From: Methylotuvimicrobium alcaliphilum 20Z
Lineage (GTDB): Bacteria > Pseudomonadota > Gammaproteobacteria > Methylococcales > Methylomonadaceae
Assembly: GCF_000968535.2 (NCBI RefSeq)
Contig: NC_016112.1
Coordinates: 2,294,001 to 2,358,000 of the forward strand
Direction: 5' to 3'
Length of the DNA stretch: 64,000 nt
Position numbers and translations under genes: made by a program. The notes beneath the pieces are model-generated. The model was not told the origin of the DNA. It saw only the letters and a program-made list of their open reading frames with translations, and ran no database searches. The number at the start of each line of letters is the position of its first letter. Position 1 is the stretch's first letter. Shown here in pieces: positions 26,708 to 36,088 of this stretch.

Positions 26708-26799
26708 AATAGTATAGTTATTTGTTTTACTTAGAAATCCCGTCATCTCATTCCAGACGGCGGGGGAATTATACTTTATATTATAAAAATATCACAATA

Positions 26800-27528
26800 T
26801 TATGCCATGAACATGCCGCCGTTCACATGCAGCGTTTCTCCGGTGATATACGCGGCACGCTCCGATGCTAAATAAGAAACGGCATAGGCTATTTCTTTAG
26901 CATCGCCCAAGCGGCCTAATGGTATTGAGCTTAAAAGTACCTGCTTATGCTCTTCGGCCAGTTCACGGGTCATGTCTGTATCGATAAACCCGGGAGCAAC
27001 AGTATTCACGGTAATGCCGCGCGAACCGACCTCCTTGGCCAGCGACTTGGAAAAACCCACGATGCCGGCTTTAGCGGCGGCATAATTGGCTTGACCTGCA
27101 TTACCGGTCGCACCGACTACCGAGGAAATATTGATTATTCTACCGGTTTTAGCTTTCATCATGCCGCGTAAAACGGCTTTACTCATGCGAAAAACGGATG
27201 AAAGATTTGTAGCAATAATTTCATTCCATTCGTCATCCTTCATACGCATCAGTAAATTATCGCGAGTAATACCGGCATTATTGACGAGAACGTTTGGCGT
27301 CCCAAAATTGTCATTAATGGTTTTAATTACCGTATCAATCGAGTCAGGATCGGCGACATTGAGTTTAATGCCTGTTCCTGCGTCGCCTAAGTATGCGGCA
27401 ATCGCTTCAGCACCCTGGTCGCTTGTTGCCGTTCCGATTACAAAAAACTCGTCGGCAGCCAATTGCTCGGCAATTGCACGACCGATACCTCTGCTCGCAC
27501 CGGTTACCAATGCTATATTTTTAACCAT
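26800..27528 (-). CDS. fabG: 3-oxoacyl-ACP reductase
   Basis: A 242-aa short-chain dehydrogenase that reduces 3-oxoacyl-ACP with NADPH. The cofactor motif is VTGASRGIGRAIAE (residues 8-21). NNAG is at about 83-86, and the catalytic set is S136 (INISSVVG), Y149 and K153 (ANYAAAKAG). The C-terminal GETLHVNGGMFMA is typical. The start overlaps the fabD end by 8 bases. Confidence 0.96.
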   Translation of the reverse strand: MVKNIALVTGASRGIGRAIAEQLAADEFFVIGTATSDQGAEAIAAYLGDAGTGIKLNVADPDSIDTVIKTINDNFGTPNVLVNNAGITRDNLLMRMKDDEWNEIIATNLSSVFRMSKAVLRGMMKAKTGRIINISSVVGATGNAGQANYAAAKAGIVGFSKSLAKEVGSRGITVNTVAPGFIDTDMTRELAEEHKQVLLSSIPLGRLGDAKEIAYAVSYLASERAAYITGETLHVNGGMFMA

Positions 27529-28471
27529 TCACTATCTCCAAGGCTTGATTTAATGAGTCAGGATCATAGATGCTTAAATGTTCGGCATTCTTAGCAATTC
27601 GTTTATTCAAGCCAATGAGAACCTTACCCGGGCCGCATTCAACAAACGCCGTAACACCTTGGTCGGACATAAACTTGACGCCGTCTACCCAACGCACCGG
27701 TTTAAATAATTGCTCCTTTAACGCATTGCGAATGACTTCGGGAGCGCTATGGGTGCTGACGTCAACATTATGGATCAGAGTGATTCGAGGTGAATCGATA
27801 CTGGTTTGCTGTAAGAGGTCGCCCAATTGCTCCGCAGCCGACTGCATTAACGCGCAATGCGAAGGGACGCTAACCGGAAGCAAAACTGCGCGTTTAGCAC
27901 CAACTTCCTTAGCCTTCGCCATTGCGCGCTCGACCGCTGCTTTATCCCCGGCAATGACAACTTGACCAGGCGCATTAAAGTTAGCCGGCGCTACCACACC
28001 ACCTTCTGCCGAATCTTTGCATAGTTTTACGACTTCATGATCTTCCAGTCCTAAAATTGCAGCCATGGCGCCCTGTCCTGCCGGAACCGCCTCCTGCATC
28101 AGGCGGCCCCTTTCGGAGACTAGCTTGATTGCATCCTCATAAGCCATCGCACCGGAGCAAACCAATGCGGTATATTCTCCCAAACTATGTCCTGCCACCC
28201 AACCGGGTTGGACAGGACACTGCTTGTTCCAGATTTTCCAAACAGCGTAGCCGGCAGCTAACATAGCCGGTTGAGTTATTGCCGTTTGATTTAATTTTTC
28301 TAAAGGACCGGCTTCAACGATCGCCCATAAGTCATAAGACAACACCTCGGAAGCCTGTTCAAAAGTTTGCTTAATTTCCGGATAGACTTCCGCCATGGCC
28401 GATAACATGCCTACCGACTGGGAGCCTTGACCCGGAAAGACAAAAGCCAAATTATAAATTTGTTCAGTCAT
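27521..28471 (-). CDS. fabD: Malonyl-CoA:ACP transacylase
   Basis: A 316-aa acyltransferase that loads malonyl groups onto ACP. The nucleophile is S96 in VAGHSLGEYTALV, the partner histidine is H205 (VSVPSHCALM), and the N-terminal FVFPGQGSQSVGML is the oxyanion-hole motif. It is co-directional with fabH (11-base gap) and overlaps fabG. Confidence 0.97.
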   Translation of the reverse strand: MTEQIYNLAFVFPGQGSQSVGMLSAMAEVYPEIKQTFEQASEVLSYDLWAIVEAGPLEKLNQTAITQPAMLAAGYAVWKIWNKQCPVQPGWVAGHSLGEYTALVCSGAMAYEDAIKLVSERGRLMQEAVPAGQGAMAAILGLEDHEVVKLCKDSAEGGVVAPANFNAPGQVVIAGDKAAVERAMAKAKEVGAKRAVLLPVSVPSHCALMQSAAEQLGDLLQQTSIDSPRITLIHNVDVSTHSAPEVIRNALKEQLFKPVRWVDGVKFMSDQGVTAFVECGPGKVLIGLNKRIAKNAEHLSIYDPDSLNQALEIVNG

Positions 28472-28482
28472 TCATTAATTCT

Positions 28483-29451
28483 CTAGTATTTGATTAAAGC
28501 GGAACCCCAAGTAAACCCAGCGCCGAAAGCCTCCAATAATAGCACTTGGCCGCGTTGAATTCGCCCGTCTCTAATGCCTTCATTTAATGCCAGTAAAACG
28601 GATGCCGATGAAGTATTTCCTTGTGTTTCCAATGTCAATATGACGTTATCCATCGACATTTTAAGCTTCTTAGCCGTGGCGGCAATAATTCTCGTGTTGG
28701 CTTGATGCGGAACTAGCCAGTCGATCTCGGAGCGTTCCATGTTGTTTGCCGCTAAAGTTTCATCGACTATCTGACCTAGCGTATTGACAGCGATCTTAAA
28801 TACCTCGTTACCGCGCATATTGACATAACCGGGCTCATCGCGATTAGACTCTGCCGCGACTTGAGGGTTAGGTAAATAGAGTAACTCTTCATATCCCCCG
28901 TCCGAGTGGATGTGAGTCGATAGGATGCCCGGACTATCGGAAGCTTGCAACAAAACGGCACCGGCGCCATCGCCGAAGAGTATGCAGGTGCCTCTATCGG
29001 TCCAATCCATGATCCGGGAATAGATTTCGGTGCCGACAATTAAAATGGTTTTAGCTGCTCCCGATTTAATATATTGGTCTGCAATGCTTAACGCATAGAT
29101 GGTGCCCGAACAAGCGGCTTGAAGATCGAACGCCACACAATTTTTGATGCTCAAGCGTTCTTGCAATAAACAGCCGGTGCTCGGATAAACACGATCCGGA
29201 GTGCCGGTCGCGACAATAATCATATCGATTTGCTCAGGAGCTATGCCGGCTGCTTCAATAGCTTGACGTGCGGCAATTTCCCCCATGCTTGATGCAGTCT
29301 CGTCAGGCGCCGCGATACGGCGACTTTTAATGCCGGTTCGCTCATAAATCCAAGCATCAGAGGTATCGACGATTTTTGAAATATCGTCATTTGTGCGAAT
29401 TTGCTTAGGCAAGTAACCGCCTGTGCCGATTATTTTAGAGCAATGCGTCAT
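28483..29451 (-). CDS. fabH: 3-oxoacyl-ACP synthase III
   Basis: A 322-aa initiating condensing enzyme, which joins acetyl-CoA and malonyl-ACP. The catalytic triad is C114 (AACSGTIYA), H249 (VPHQANTRI) and N279 ([13 protein letters not shown]). The end [13 protein letters not shown] is typical. Its ATG overlaps the plsX stop (ATGA, 29448-29451). Confidence 0.97.
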   Translation of the reverse strand: MTHCSKIIGTGGYLPKQIRTNDDISKIVDTSDAWIYERTGIKSRRIAAPDETASSMGEIAARQAIEAAGIAPEQIDMIIVATGTPDRVYPSTGCLLQERLSIKNCVAFDLQAACSGTIYALSIADQYIKSGAAKTILIVGTEIYSRIMDWTDRGTCILFGDGAGAVLLQASDSPGILSTHIHSDGGYEELLYLPNPQVAAESNRDEPGYVNMRGNEVFKIAVNTLGQIVDETLAANNMERSEIDWLVPHQANTRIIAATAKKLKMSMDNVILTLETQGNTSSASVLLALNEGIRDGRIQRGQVLLLEAFGAGFTWGSALIKY

Positions 29452-30476
29452 AAACTCTCTCTTTTCGATAATATGGTTTCGACCTGCTCGCCTATCTTTC
29501 TGATGACGCCTTTGGAAACTTCTATTTCCGCTAATTGCACGGCCGTTTTAAACGCCAGAGCATCCGCACCGCCATGGCTTTTGATCACTAAACCATTCAA
29601 GCCGAGAAAACTGGCGCCGTTATACATTCTCGGGTCTATTCGCTGCTTGAAGGATCGAATGACAGGATAGATTAGCAAACCGGACAGTCGCGTAAAAATA
29701 TTTTTATTAAACGCTTCTTTCAAAACGGTACCGATCATCTTAGCGGCACCCTCGATAGATTTTAGTGCTACATTGCCGACAAATCCATCGGCGACAATCA
29801 AGTCGACCTTGACGTTTCCCGCCGTCAAAGAATCCCCTTCCACATAACCAATATAATTTAACGATGAGTTTTCGAGCAATTTCGCGGCGGCTTTAACTTG
29901 TTCGTTACCCTTGACTTCCTCTTCACCGATGTTGAGTAAGCCGACAGTCGGATTATCGATGTTTTCAACAGCTTTAACCAATTCAGATCCCATTACCGCG
30001 AATTGAAAAAGATGCTCCGCCGTGCAATCGACATTGCCGCCTAAATCCAAAACATGGGTGTGACCGAATATCGAAGGTATTGTCGAGATAATCGCCGGTC
30101 GATCTATGCCCGGAATCATTTTTAAAACAAAGCGCGCGGTCGCCATCAGCGCACCGGTATTACCCGCGCTCACACAAGCATCGGCTTCGCCGCTCTTAAC
30201 CAGATTAATCGCGACACGCATTGAGGAATCTTTTTTATTTTTTAATGCTTTAGAAGGTGACTCTTCCATACCGACGCATTGCGATGCGTGCCGTATCGAA
30301 AGTCGGTCGGCAAAATCAACCAAAGCCTGAGACAGATGATCTTTTAGCACGACTTCGTCGCCTACTAAGATCAGTTTTAAGTTTGGATTGTTCTTTAAGC
30401 AATCCAATGACGCCGGAATAGTTACCGCGGGTCCATGGTCCCCGCCCATCGCATCAATTGAAATTGTTAAACTCAC
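29448..30476 (-). CDS. plsX: Phosphate acyltransferase PlsX
   Basis: A 342-aa enzyme that makes acyl-phosphate from acyl-ACP for phospholipid synthesis. Conserved blocks are [20 protein letters not shown] at the N-terminus, [27 protein letters not shown] (residues about 85-111) and [20 protein letters not shown]. It starts at GTG 30476. An intrinsic terminator precedes it, so plsX is probably expressed from partial read-through or its own promoter. Confidence 0.96.
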   Translation of the reverse strand: MSLTISIDAMGGDHGPAVTIPASLDCLKNNPNLKLILVGDEVVLKDHLSQALVDFADRLSIRHASQCVGMEESPSKALKNKKDSSMRVAINLVKSGEADACVSAGNTGALMATARFVLKMIPGIDRPAIISTIPSIFGHTHVLDLGGNVDCTAEHLFQFAVMGSELVKAVENIDNPTVGLLNIGEEEVKGNEQVKAAAKLLENSSLNYIGYVEGDSLTAGNVKVDLIVADGFVGNVALKSIEGAAKMIGTVLKEAFNKNIFTRLSGLLIYPVIRSFKQRIDPRMYNGASFLGLNGLVIKSHGGADALAFKTAVQLAEIEVSKGVIRKIGEQVETILSKRESL

Positions 30477-30499
30477 GCCTGCGAATGACCCTAAAAAAT

Positions 30500-30545
30500 A
30501 AGATGCTCAACCGATTCGGACAAATCCGGTCCGGTTGAGCATCTT
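30500..30545 (-). terminator. Intrinsic terminator between rpmF and plsX
   Basis: On the minus strand a perfect 14-bp stem (AAGATGCTCAACCG with CGGTTGAGCATCTT) is followed by ATTTTTTAG. This fits a Rho-independent terminator for yceD-rpmF that probably allows some passage into plsX-fab. The stem includes some further pairing in the loop (GGACAAATCC). Confidence 0.85.
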
Positions 30546-30568
30546 GGTATAAAAGAAATGGACTTAAC

Positions 30569-30751
30569 TTAGTCTTCGTCGTTAGTGTTTACGATTTGGC
30601 GGCCTTTGAAAAAACCATCGGGGCTAACATGATGACGCAGGTGAGTTTCTCCAGTCAACGGATCCTGAGATAGGGTCTTACTGGTTAACGAATCATGAGA
30701 ACGACGCTGTCCACGTCTTGAGCGGGTTACTTTGCTTTTTTGTACAGCCAT
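30569..30751 (-). CDS. rpmF: 50S ribosomal protein L32
   Basis: A 60-aa basic ribosomal protein: [20 protein letters not shown], then [20 protein letters not shown]. The canonical gammaproteobacterial L32 form lacks the four-cysteine zinc motif seen in some other bacteria, as here. The ATG overlaps the yceD stop codon, giving the conserved yceD-rpmF pair. Confidence 0.96.
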   Translation of the reverse strand: MAVQKSKVTRSRRGQRRSHDSLTSKTLSQDPLTGETHLRHHVSPDGFFKGRQIVNTNDED

Positions 30752-31275
30752 TATTTCACTCCAGTATGCTTTAGTTTGGCTAAAATTGAAAAAGGGTTAT
30801 TAGAATTCGATTGTTCGACATCCAAAGAATCCTGATGATCGACACTTGTCTCAGCTTTAAAACAAGCTTCCGAATGACGCGGAAAATCAGGTAGGGCCAG
30901 CAATAGCTCATCCTCAACAATATCTTTGAGGGGAATTTTTCCTTCCCCAACCAGCAAAGGCTCGTAATCTTCCGGTAATCGATCCGCTTCATCCAATGAA
31001 CTGACGATCCCTAGCTTAATGTTGTTTTCAATATGCAAATCCATTTCATTTAAACAATTTTGACACTCCACGGTCAATGTCGCTGCAATTTTCCCTTCAA
31101 CGCTTGCCAGTCGTCCTTGCCGGCTAAAAAAAAGGTCAACAGTAGCATCGCCAGTGTCATCTTTTAGCAAAGGCGCCAAACGACTTAGGCTTTTTAGTTT
31201 TATTTGTCCCGAGAGTTCGCTATGCTTATCAGCAAAACTCAGAGGGTCTATAAGTTCGGGTAATCGATCCAACAT
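30751..31275 (-). CDS. yceD: YceD family protein (DUF177), 23S rRNA accumulation protein
   Basis: A 174-aa protein with the DUF177 signature: [20 protein letters not shown] (paired cysteines), then [30 protein letters not shown] and a cysteine in EACFKAE. YceD is linked to 23S rRNA accumulation and ribosome assembly and always precedes rpmF. It is divergent from maf over a 59-base gap, which should hold both promoters. Confidence 0.92.
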   Translation of the reverse strand: MLDRLPELIDPLSFADKHSELSGQIKLKSLSRLAPLLKDDTGDATVDLFFSRQGRLASVEGKIAATLTVECQNCLNEMDLHIENNIKLGIVSSLDEADRLPEDYEPLLVGEGKIPLKDIVEDELLLALPDFPRHSEACFKAETSVDHQDSLDVEQSNSNNPFSILAKLKHTGVK

Positions 31276-31334
31276 AACCGGGCAATAATAGCCCTAATAG
31301 AGTACTTCGTCAAACCGCAATCTAATTTACTAAA

Positions 31335-31919
31335 ATGGAATTCAAAAATCTGGTCCTCGCTTCATCTTCCGAATATCGGCAATCTTTGTTACGGAAATTG
31401 CATTTGGAATTTATTAGTGATTCGCCGGAGCTTGATGAAACACCGCTACCCGATGAGTCTCCGAGGCAAACCGCTCTCCGGCTGAGCCAAGCCAAAGCCA
31501 GCGAATTAATCGGAAAATTTCCAGGCAGTTTAATTATCGGCTCCGACCAAGTCCCGGTTCTCAAGGGCTGTCGACTTAATAAACCAGGTAATAGAAAAAA
31601 CGCCATTGAACAACTTTTAGCCGCGTCAGATCAATGTGTGACATTTTACACCGGAGTGGCGGTAGCAAACAGCTTAACCGGTGAAGTGATTAGCGATATC
31701 GATGAATGTCACGTTTATTTTAAAAAATTAACGCAGACTGCTATTAATCGTTATGTCGATTTGGAAAAACCGTTTAATTGCGCGGGAGGATTCAAATCTG
31801 AAGGAATGGGTATCGCTTTATTGAACAAAATTGAAGGAGACGATCCTAATGCCTTGATTGGACTACCTTTAATTAAATTAATTGGCTTACTGGAAAAGTT
31901 CGGCGTCAAGGTGATTTAA
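31335..31919 (+). CDS. Maf family nucleotide pyrophosphatase (YceF type)
   Basis: A 194-aa Maf protein. It has the N-terminal LVLASSSEYRQSLLRKLHLE (S-S-x-R motif), the catalytic base region LIIGSDQVPVLKG, and FNCAGGFKSEGMGIALLNKIEGDDPNALIGLPLI. The E. coli YceF homologue beside yceD-rpmF is an m7GTP pyrophosphatase, and the location supports that subtype. It probably removes modified nucleotides from the pool. Confidence 0.92.
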   Translation: MEFKNLVLASSSEYRQSLLRKLHLEFISDSPELDETPLPDESPRQTALRLSQAKASELIGKFPGSLIIGSDQVPVLKGCRLNKPGNRKNAIEQLLAASDQCVTFYTGVAVANSLTGEVISDIDECHVYFKKLTQTAINRYVDLEKPFNCAGGFKSEGMGIALLNKIEGDDPNALIGLPLIKLIGLLEKFGVKVI

Positions 31920-31927
31920 ATAATTCA

Positions 31928-32091
31928 TTAACCTGAAAAAGCATTTTGTCCACGAAACACACGAAAATCACGAAAATATTCAATTAGTTATACTTTCAAG
32001 TCACTTATCCAATTGAGTGATTCAAGAGATTTATGTAACCGCATGATTACTTTCGTGTATTTCGTGGACTGACTGCCGAATTTAGGATTAA
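31928..32091. repeat. Family B-like inverted-repeat element
   Basis: The left end TTAACCTGAAAAAGCATTTT continues GTCCACGAAACACACGAAA. The right end TTTCGTGTATTTCGTGGAC continues TGACTGCCGAATTTAGGATTAA. They are inverted over about 40 bases with mismatches. The outer ends resemble the element at 5311-5486, while the inner arms use CACGAAA words rather than CATGAAG. It lies between the convergent maf and HDOD genes and could act as a bidirectional transcription stop. Confidence 0.65.
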
Positions 32092-32106
32092 GAGCCTTGA
32101 AAAGGT

Positions 32107-32961
32107 TTAATGGAACTGCTTGCCCGGAGCCAATATATCGAATGTAGCATTAGCCTCATCAACCGCCGCCGCCATTACTTGTTTTATTTTAGCTTCATTG
32201 AGTCGAAGAATAGATAAGGTTGATGACGATAAGGTCGACAAAAACTCATCACGCGTTTTACTCTCATTCAAATTAATCGCCAAATAAAGCAAATGGGCGT
32301 CCAATTTATGGATCAACGCTTTTTCAGGGTGCAGCTGGTAGCGTATCGCTTCCGATATCGATTCAGGGAGTTTCCATGATTCTGCCAGCTCCCCTCCTAC
32401 ATCGGCACGCGTAAAACCCAAGACTTGCCGCTCTAAATTGGCCAGTTGGCGCTTGTTTTGGAAATTGTTCTTTAGTATTTGCCGAGATTGATCGGGCAAC
32501 TTGGTATAGATGACTAATGCCCCGATGTCGTGCAGCAAACCGGTCAAAAACAATCGTTCGCAATGCAAAACTGCCGCCTTCTTAGCTAGTAATTTAGCAA
32601 TGACCGCGCAATGAATACTTTGTATCCAAAAGTCGGTCATGTTAATTAGGTCGTCGGGAATATTGTCGAAAGTATCGACAACTGAAGTCGCTAACGCTAA
32701 GCTCTGTAATTCCTCTATTCCGATAATGGTAACGGCTCTAGAAATCGTATCGATTTTTGCTTGAAAACCGTAGAATGAACTATTGACGATTTTCAATAAA
32801 CGCATACTTAAAGCCGGATCTTTCGTTATGACCCTACCGATATCGATAGCGGTATAACGAGGATCTCGAACCATTTCCCTGATTTGAAAATAGATATCGG
32901 GCAACGAATAGAGCTTGACGGAGTCTTCAATTAAGGATTTTGCAGTCAAACTCTTTGTCAC
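32107..32961 (-). CDS. HDOD domain signalling protein
   Basis: A 284-aa single HDOD domain, starting at GTG 32961 (MTKSLTAKSLIEDSVKLYSL). Hallmarks are VITKDPALSMRLLKIVNSSF, ISRAVTIIGIEELQSLALAT, LFLTGLLHDIGALVIY (an HD-like pair, H and D, is kept) and GGELAESWKLPESISEAIRYQ. HDOD proteins are regulatory relatives of HD phosphohydrolases, generally without known catalysis. The window has four such proteins (this one and three in tandem at 43-47 kb). Confidence 0.9.
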   Translation of the reverse strand: MTKSLTAKSLIEDSVKLYSLPDIYFQIREMVRDPRYTAIDIGRVITKDPALSMRLLKIVNSSFYGFQAKIDTISRAVTIIGIEELQSLALATSVVDTFDNIPDDLINMTDFWIQSIHCAVIAKLLAKKAAVLHCERLFLTGLLHDIGALVIYTKLPDQSRQILKNNFQNKRQLANLERQVLGFTRADVGGELAESWKLPESISEAIRYQLHPEKALIHKLDAHLLYLAINLNESKTRDEFLSTLSSSTLSILRLNEAKIKQVMAAAVDEANATFDILAPGKQFH

Positions 32962-32974
32962 CGTTGAGCCCGCC

Positions 32975-33547
32975 TTACTTGTGATAAAGCGCTAAAACCT
33001 GTTTAACATAATTACGGGTTTCAGGATAAGGAGGAATGGAATTATTATATTTTTTTACCGCGCCTTCTCCAGCGTTATAGGCGGCAACGGCCAATGTTAA
33101 ATTTGAATTGAACATCTTTAGCAAGTCCTTCAAATAGCGTGTCCCGCCATTGATATTTTGCACCGGATCGGTACGATCTCGAACCCCGTAGCGTTTGGCG
33201 GTCTCCGGCATCAATTGCATTAACCCCACCGCGCCCGCCGAGGAAATGGCTTGAGCATGATAAGCGGACTCCGCTTGAATAACGGCATGTACCAGTTTTT
33301 CATCGACCTGATGTTTCGAAGCCGCTTGTGCAATGATATCGTTATATTTCTGTTTATTACCTTTCATTCGGCCCACAGCCCAATTGTAACTCGAAGGACG
33401 GGTGCGGATGATTCGCTTATAAAATCGATGAGCCGGCCGATCGGTGTAATAAACTTTGCCGTCGGGCGAAACATACTTATAAATATCGGCCGACAAAACC
33501 TCGGAGAACAAAAAAAAGGCTACATAGAAAAAGATCTTTTTTCGCAT
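32975..33547 (-). CDS. Exported lytic transglycosylase with DUF4124 domain
   Basis: A 190-aa protein. A signal peptide (KKIFFYVAFFLFSEVLSA) is followed by a short DUF4124-type domain (DIYKYVSPDGKVYYTDRPAH), then an SLT domain. The catalytic glutamate is E93 in HAVIQAESAYHAQAISSAGA, followed by GLMQLMPETAKRYGV and the AAYNAGEGAV motif. It cleaves peptidoglycan glycan strands in the periplasm, probably for wall remodelling. It lies 13 bases upstream of the HDOD gene and may form an operon with it. Confidence 0.92.
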   Translation of the reverse strand: MRKKIFFYVAFFLFSEVLSADIYKYVSPDGKVYYTDRPAHRFYKRIIRTRPSSYNWAVGRMKGNKQKYNDIIAQAASKHQVDEKLVHAVIQAESAYHAQAISSAGAVGLMQLMPETAKRYGVRDRTDPVQNINGGTRYLKDLLKMFNSNLTLAVAAYNAGEGAVKKYNNSIPPYPETRNYVKQVLALYHK

Positions 33548-33659
33548 GACTTGTTCCCAATTTTTATATTTCGAACGATCAGTCCAAAGTATGCGTAATA
33601 ATTGTTAAAAAACCTAAGCACCATTTCACACAATCAGTATAGTTCAGCTCATAAACACT

Positions 33660-35273
33660 TTATGTTTTATCGGCACTGCTTTTCGAATCGGCCAAATATT
33701 TGTCGATGTCTTCCTTGGAAAACCCTATTTTCTTAGCTACCCGATCGGCATGACTGACTCTGGATATACCCTCTATTAACTTATAGGTAGGCGCACCGCC
33801 GGCAAATTCGACTTGTTTCGGCAAGCCGATGCCCTTCGCGACAAAATTATCGACTAATTGATGGTTGTGTGTGATTAAAATAGTGCTGTTGCCTTTTCGG
33901 TAAAAACCGTCAAGCACATTGGAAGACGACTCGAGCTTTTCTTCGAAGGTCGTGCCTTCGGATAGCTCATCGAGCACTACGAGGCTTTTAGCCGTCGTAG
34001 CCAAAAAGATATCCCGAGTTCTTTTTAGCTCGGTACCGAAACGCCCTTCTCCATCATCCAAATGACTGATTTCCGGTACTTGATAGAAAATCTTATCGGC
34101 AACGGTTAGAGTCGCCGATTTGACCGGTACATAGCAGCCGATTTGTCCCAATAGCTGAATTTGCGTGACCGTTTTACAAAATGCTGTTTTACCGCCGCTG
34201 TTGGGGCCCGTAACTAAAACCAGCTTATCATCATCCAATTGGAAATCGTTACCGACATATTCCGGATTCTGGTAAGCAAGAACAGGATTGCGCGCATTAA
34301 CGAGATTGATACGATGATGATCGGCTTCGATAAATTGCGGAAGAGCAAGGTCTCCACCGAAGCTTTCCCGGAATTTTATAAACGCAAGCAATTCATCTAA
34401 TTGGCCCAGCGCATCTAAGGTTTCGCCAACCGCTTGCGAAGTTTTAAACTCATTGCGTAACGGAATAATACAACTGTCCCGATCAAAACCGCCGACTACA
34501 GGAAAATAAATTAACAGTAGCGGCACAAAGAAAATCGATACCACCGGTATCGATTCCTTCGAAATACTAAACAGGCTAGTAGGAAAAAAGTTCGCAAGCG
34601 CCCAAAGTACACCAAAAAAAAGAGCAATCAATAAGGGTTTAAAGAGATTAGGCTTAAAAATAATCGCCGGGATCCACGATCCTTTTCGTTCCTGTTTGCT
34701 CTGTATGCCTTGTTCGCTGATAAATACCGGGCCTTTCATCAATGAGTAAGCTCGAGTCTCGGTAAAGTTTTTAATCTGCCCCAATACATCATTCAGATAG
34801 GCGCTTTGCGTTTCAGGCACGGCCTTGACTTGATCAACTAGGTCCAGCATGAATCGGGTGCCGCGCTTGTATTGAAGATAGCCGAAACCTTCGATTTCAT
34901 TTTCTTCTCGCGCTGTTCCGAAAGAACCCAAAAATTCTCCGTATAACAACGAATAAAGATTCTTTTCATTACTCGAGGCTTGTTCAACAATGTCTTGAAG
35001 CTGTTGTTTCAATTCGTCGTCATCAGCTATGGCTTCGGCCGCTTGTTGCTTCGATTTGATAACTTCGATAGAGTCGAGCGGTTTGGCGAGCGAGCGATAC
35101 AAAACCGATTGTCCGGCGATAGTTTGAGCGTGATTTAAAGTATCGAAGATCTCATCGACTTCAATCGCGCTGAAAGCGCCCGCGTCGAGTACGCCCGGTT
35201 CGCCCTCGGCAAACCGGCTTGATCGTGTATCCGGCCAATTTTCAGGCCAAGTTTGTAATATTGTCGATTTCAT
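33660..35273 (-). CDS. Membrane-anchored MutS-like ATPase
   Basis: A 537-aa protein with the MutS ABC-ATPase domain at its C-terminal half: Walker A TGPNSGGKTAF (about 355-365), signature-like RFGTELKRTRDIF, Walker B SLVVLDELSEGTT (about 430-442) and ITHNHQLV. The N-terminal half resembles the MutS core/clamp (DTLNHAQTIAGQSVLYRSLA), but no mismatch-recognition domain with F-x-E is seen. Two hydrophobic helices (about 208-228 and 241-261) suggest membrane attachment, which classical MutS lacks. Probably not a mismatch-repair protein; function unknown. A 63-aa membrane protein gene overlaps its start. Confidence 0.85.
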   Translation of the reverse strand: MKSTILQTWPENWPDTRSSRFAEGEPGVLDAGAFSAIEVDEIFDTLNHAQTIAGQSVLYRSLAKPLDSIEVIKSKQQAAEAIADDDELKQQLQDIVEQASSNEKNLYSLLYGEFLGSFGTAREENEIEGFGYLQYKRGTRFMLDLVDQVKAVPETQSAYLNDVLGQIKNFTETRAYSLMKGPVFISEQGIQSKQERKGSWIPAIIFKPNLFKPLLIALFFGVLWALANFFPTSLFSISKESIPVVSIFFVPLLLIYFPVVGGFDRDSCIIPLRNEFKTSQAVGETLDALGQLDELLAFIKFRESFGGDLALPQFIEADHHRINLVNARNPVLAYQNPEYVGNDFQLDDDKLVLVTGPNSGGKTAFCKTVTQIQLLGQIGCYVPVKSATLTVADKIFYQVPEISHLDDGEGRFGTELKRTRDIFLATTAKSLVVLDELSEGTTFEEKLESSSNVLDGFYRKGNSTILITHNHQLVDNFVAKGIGLPKQVEFAGGAPTYKLIEGISRVSHADRVAKKIGFSKEDIDKYLADSKSSADKT

Positions 35274-35461
35274 GGTTTCTTCTTTCTATCGATAATTCCA
35301 AACACAATAATGGCCGCAGTCACAATTCCGACCATCATGATGGTTTCTCTTGACGCTCCGAACAGATAAGCGATTCCACCGCCGATACCCATGCCGAGCC
35401 CACTAAACGCTAAACTGCGCATTAGTCTACAAACAGCGCAATTTCTATCGTAGTCTTTCAT
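35270..35461 (-). CDS. Small membrane protein paired with the MutS-like ATPase
   Basis: A 63-aa protein with an N-terminal CAVCRLMRSL cysteine pair and two hydrophobic stretches (LAFSGLGMGIGGGIAYLFGA and IMMVGIVTAAIIVFGII), ending RKKKP. Its stop overlaps the ATG of the MutS-like gene by four bases, so the two are translationally coupled. It may be the membrane partner of that ATPase. No family recognised. Confidence 0.7.
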   Translation of the reverse strand: MKDYDRNCAVCRLMRSLAFSGLGMGIGGGIAYLFGASRETIMMVGIVTAAIIVFGIIDRKKKP

Positions 35462-35506
35462 CGCAAAACCTTACGGGGATTCAATGCCTACCTTTAATGG
35501 CGAACA

Positions 35507-36049
35507 TTAACGATTGATCAAATTCAAAAACTCCGAGCGGGTACTAATTTCTTCCCTAAAAATTCCCGTCATCACTGACGTCGTCATCACCGAATTTTGT
35601 TTTTCGACACCGCGCATCATCATGCATAGATGTTTTGCTTCTATGACCACCGCAACACCTCTGGCATTGATGGATTTCTCGATAGCATCGGCAATCTGTT
35701 TAGTCAATTTTTCCTGGATCTGTAAGCGTCTGGCGTACATATCGATAATTCGGGCAACCTTCGAAAGACCCAGTACCTTACCTTGAGGTAGATAACCGAC
35801 ATGGCATTTGCCGATGAAGGGTAATAGGTGGTGTTCGCATAACGAATAAAGCTCGATATCCTTAACGATGACCATATCTTCAGTATCGGCCTCAAATATA
35901 GCGTTATTTAACACATCGTCCAAAGATTTTTCATAACCGTTATTCAAAAACTTGAATGCATCCGATGCCCGCTTAGGCGTATCGATCAAACCTTCCCGGG
36001 TCACATCTTCGCCGACTGCTTCGATAATTTTGGAAAAATACTCTTCCAT
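35507..36049 (-). CDS. folE: GTP cyclohydrolase I
   Basis: A 180-aa enzyme for the first step of folate/pterin synthesis. Zinc ligands are C71 and H74 ([20 protein letters not shown]) and C142 ([14 protein letters not shown]). The helical N-terminus is short, as in the bacterial 180-190-aa form. [20 protein letters not shown] is conserved. It lies 39 bases downstream of dusA on the same strand. Confidence 0.95.
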   Translation of the reverse strand: MEEYFSKIIEAVGEDVTREGLIDTPKRASDAFKFLNNGYEKSLDDVLNNAIFEADTEDMVIVKDIELYSLCEHHLLPFIGKCHVGYLPQGKVLGLSKVARIIDMYARRLQIQEKLTKQIADAIEKSINARGVAVVIEAKHLCMMMRGVEKQNSVMTTSVMTGIFREEISTRSEFLNLINR

Positions 36050-36088
36050 CGTTCGTTCTCGATAATTAAAAAAGCAGGCCAGTATACC

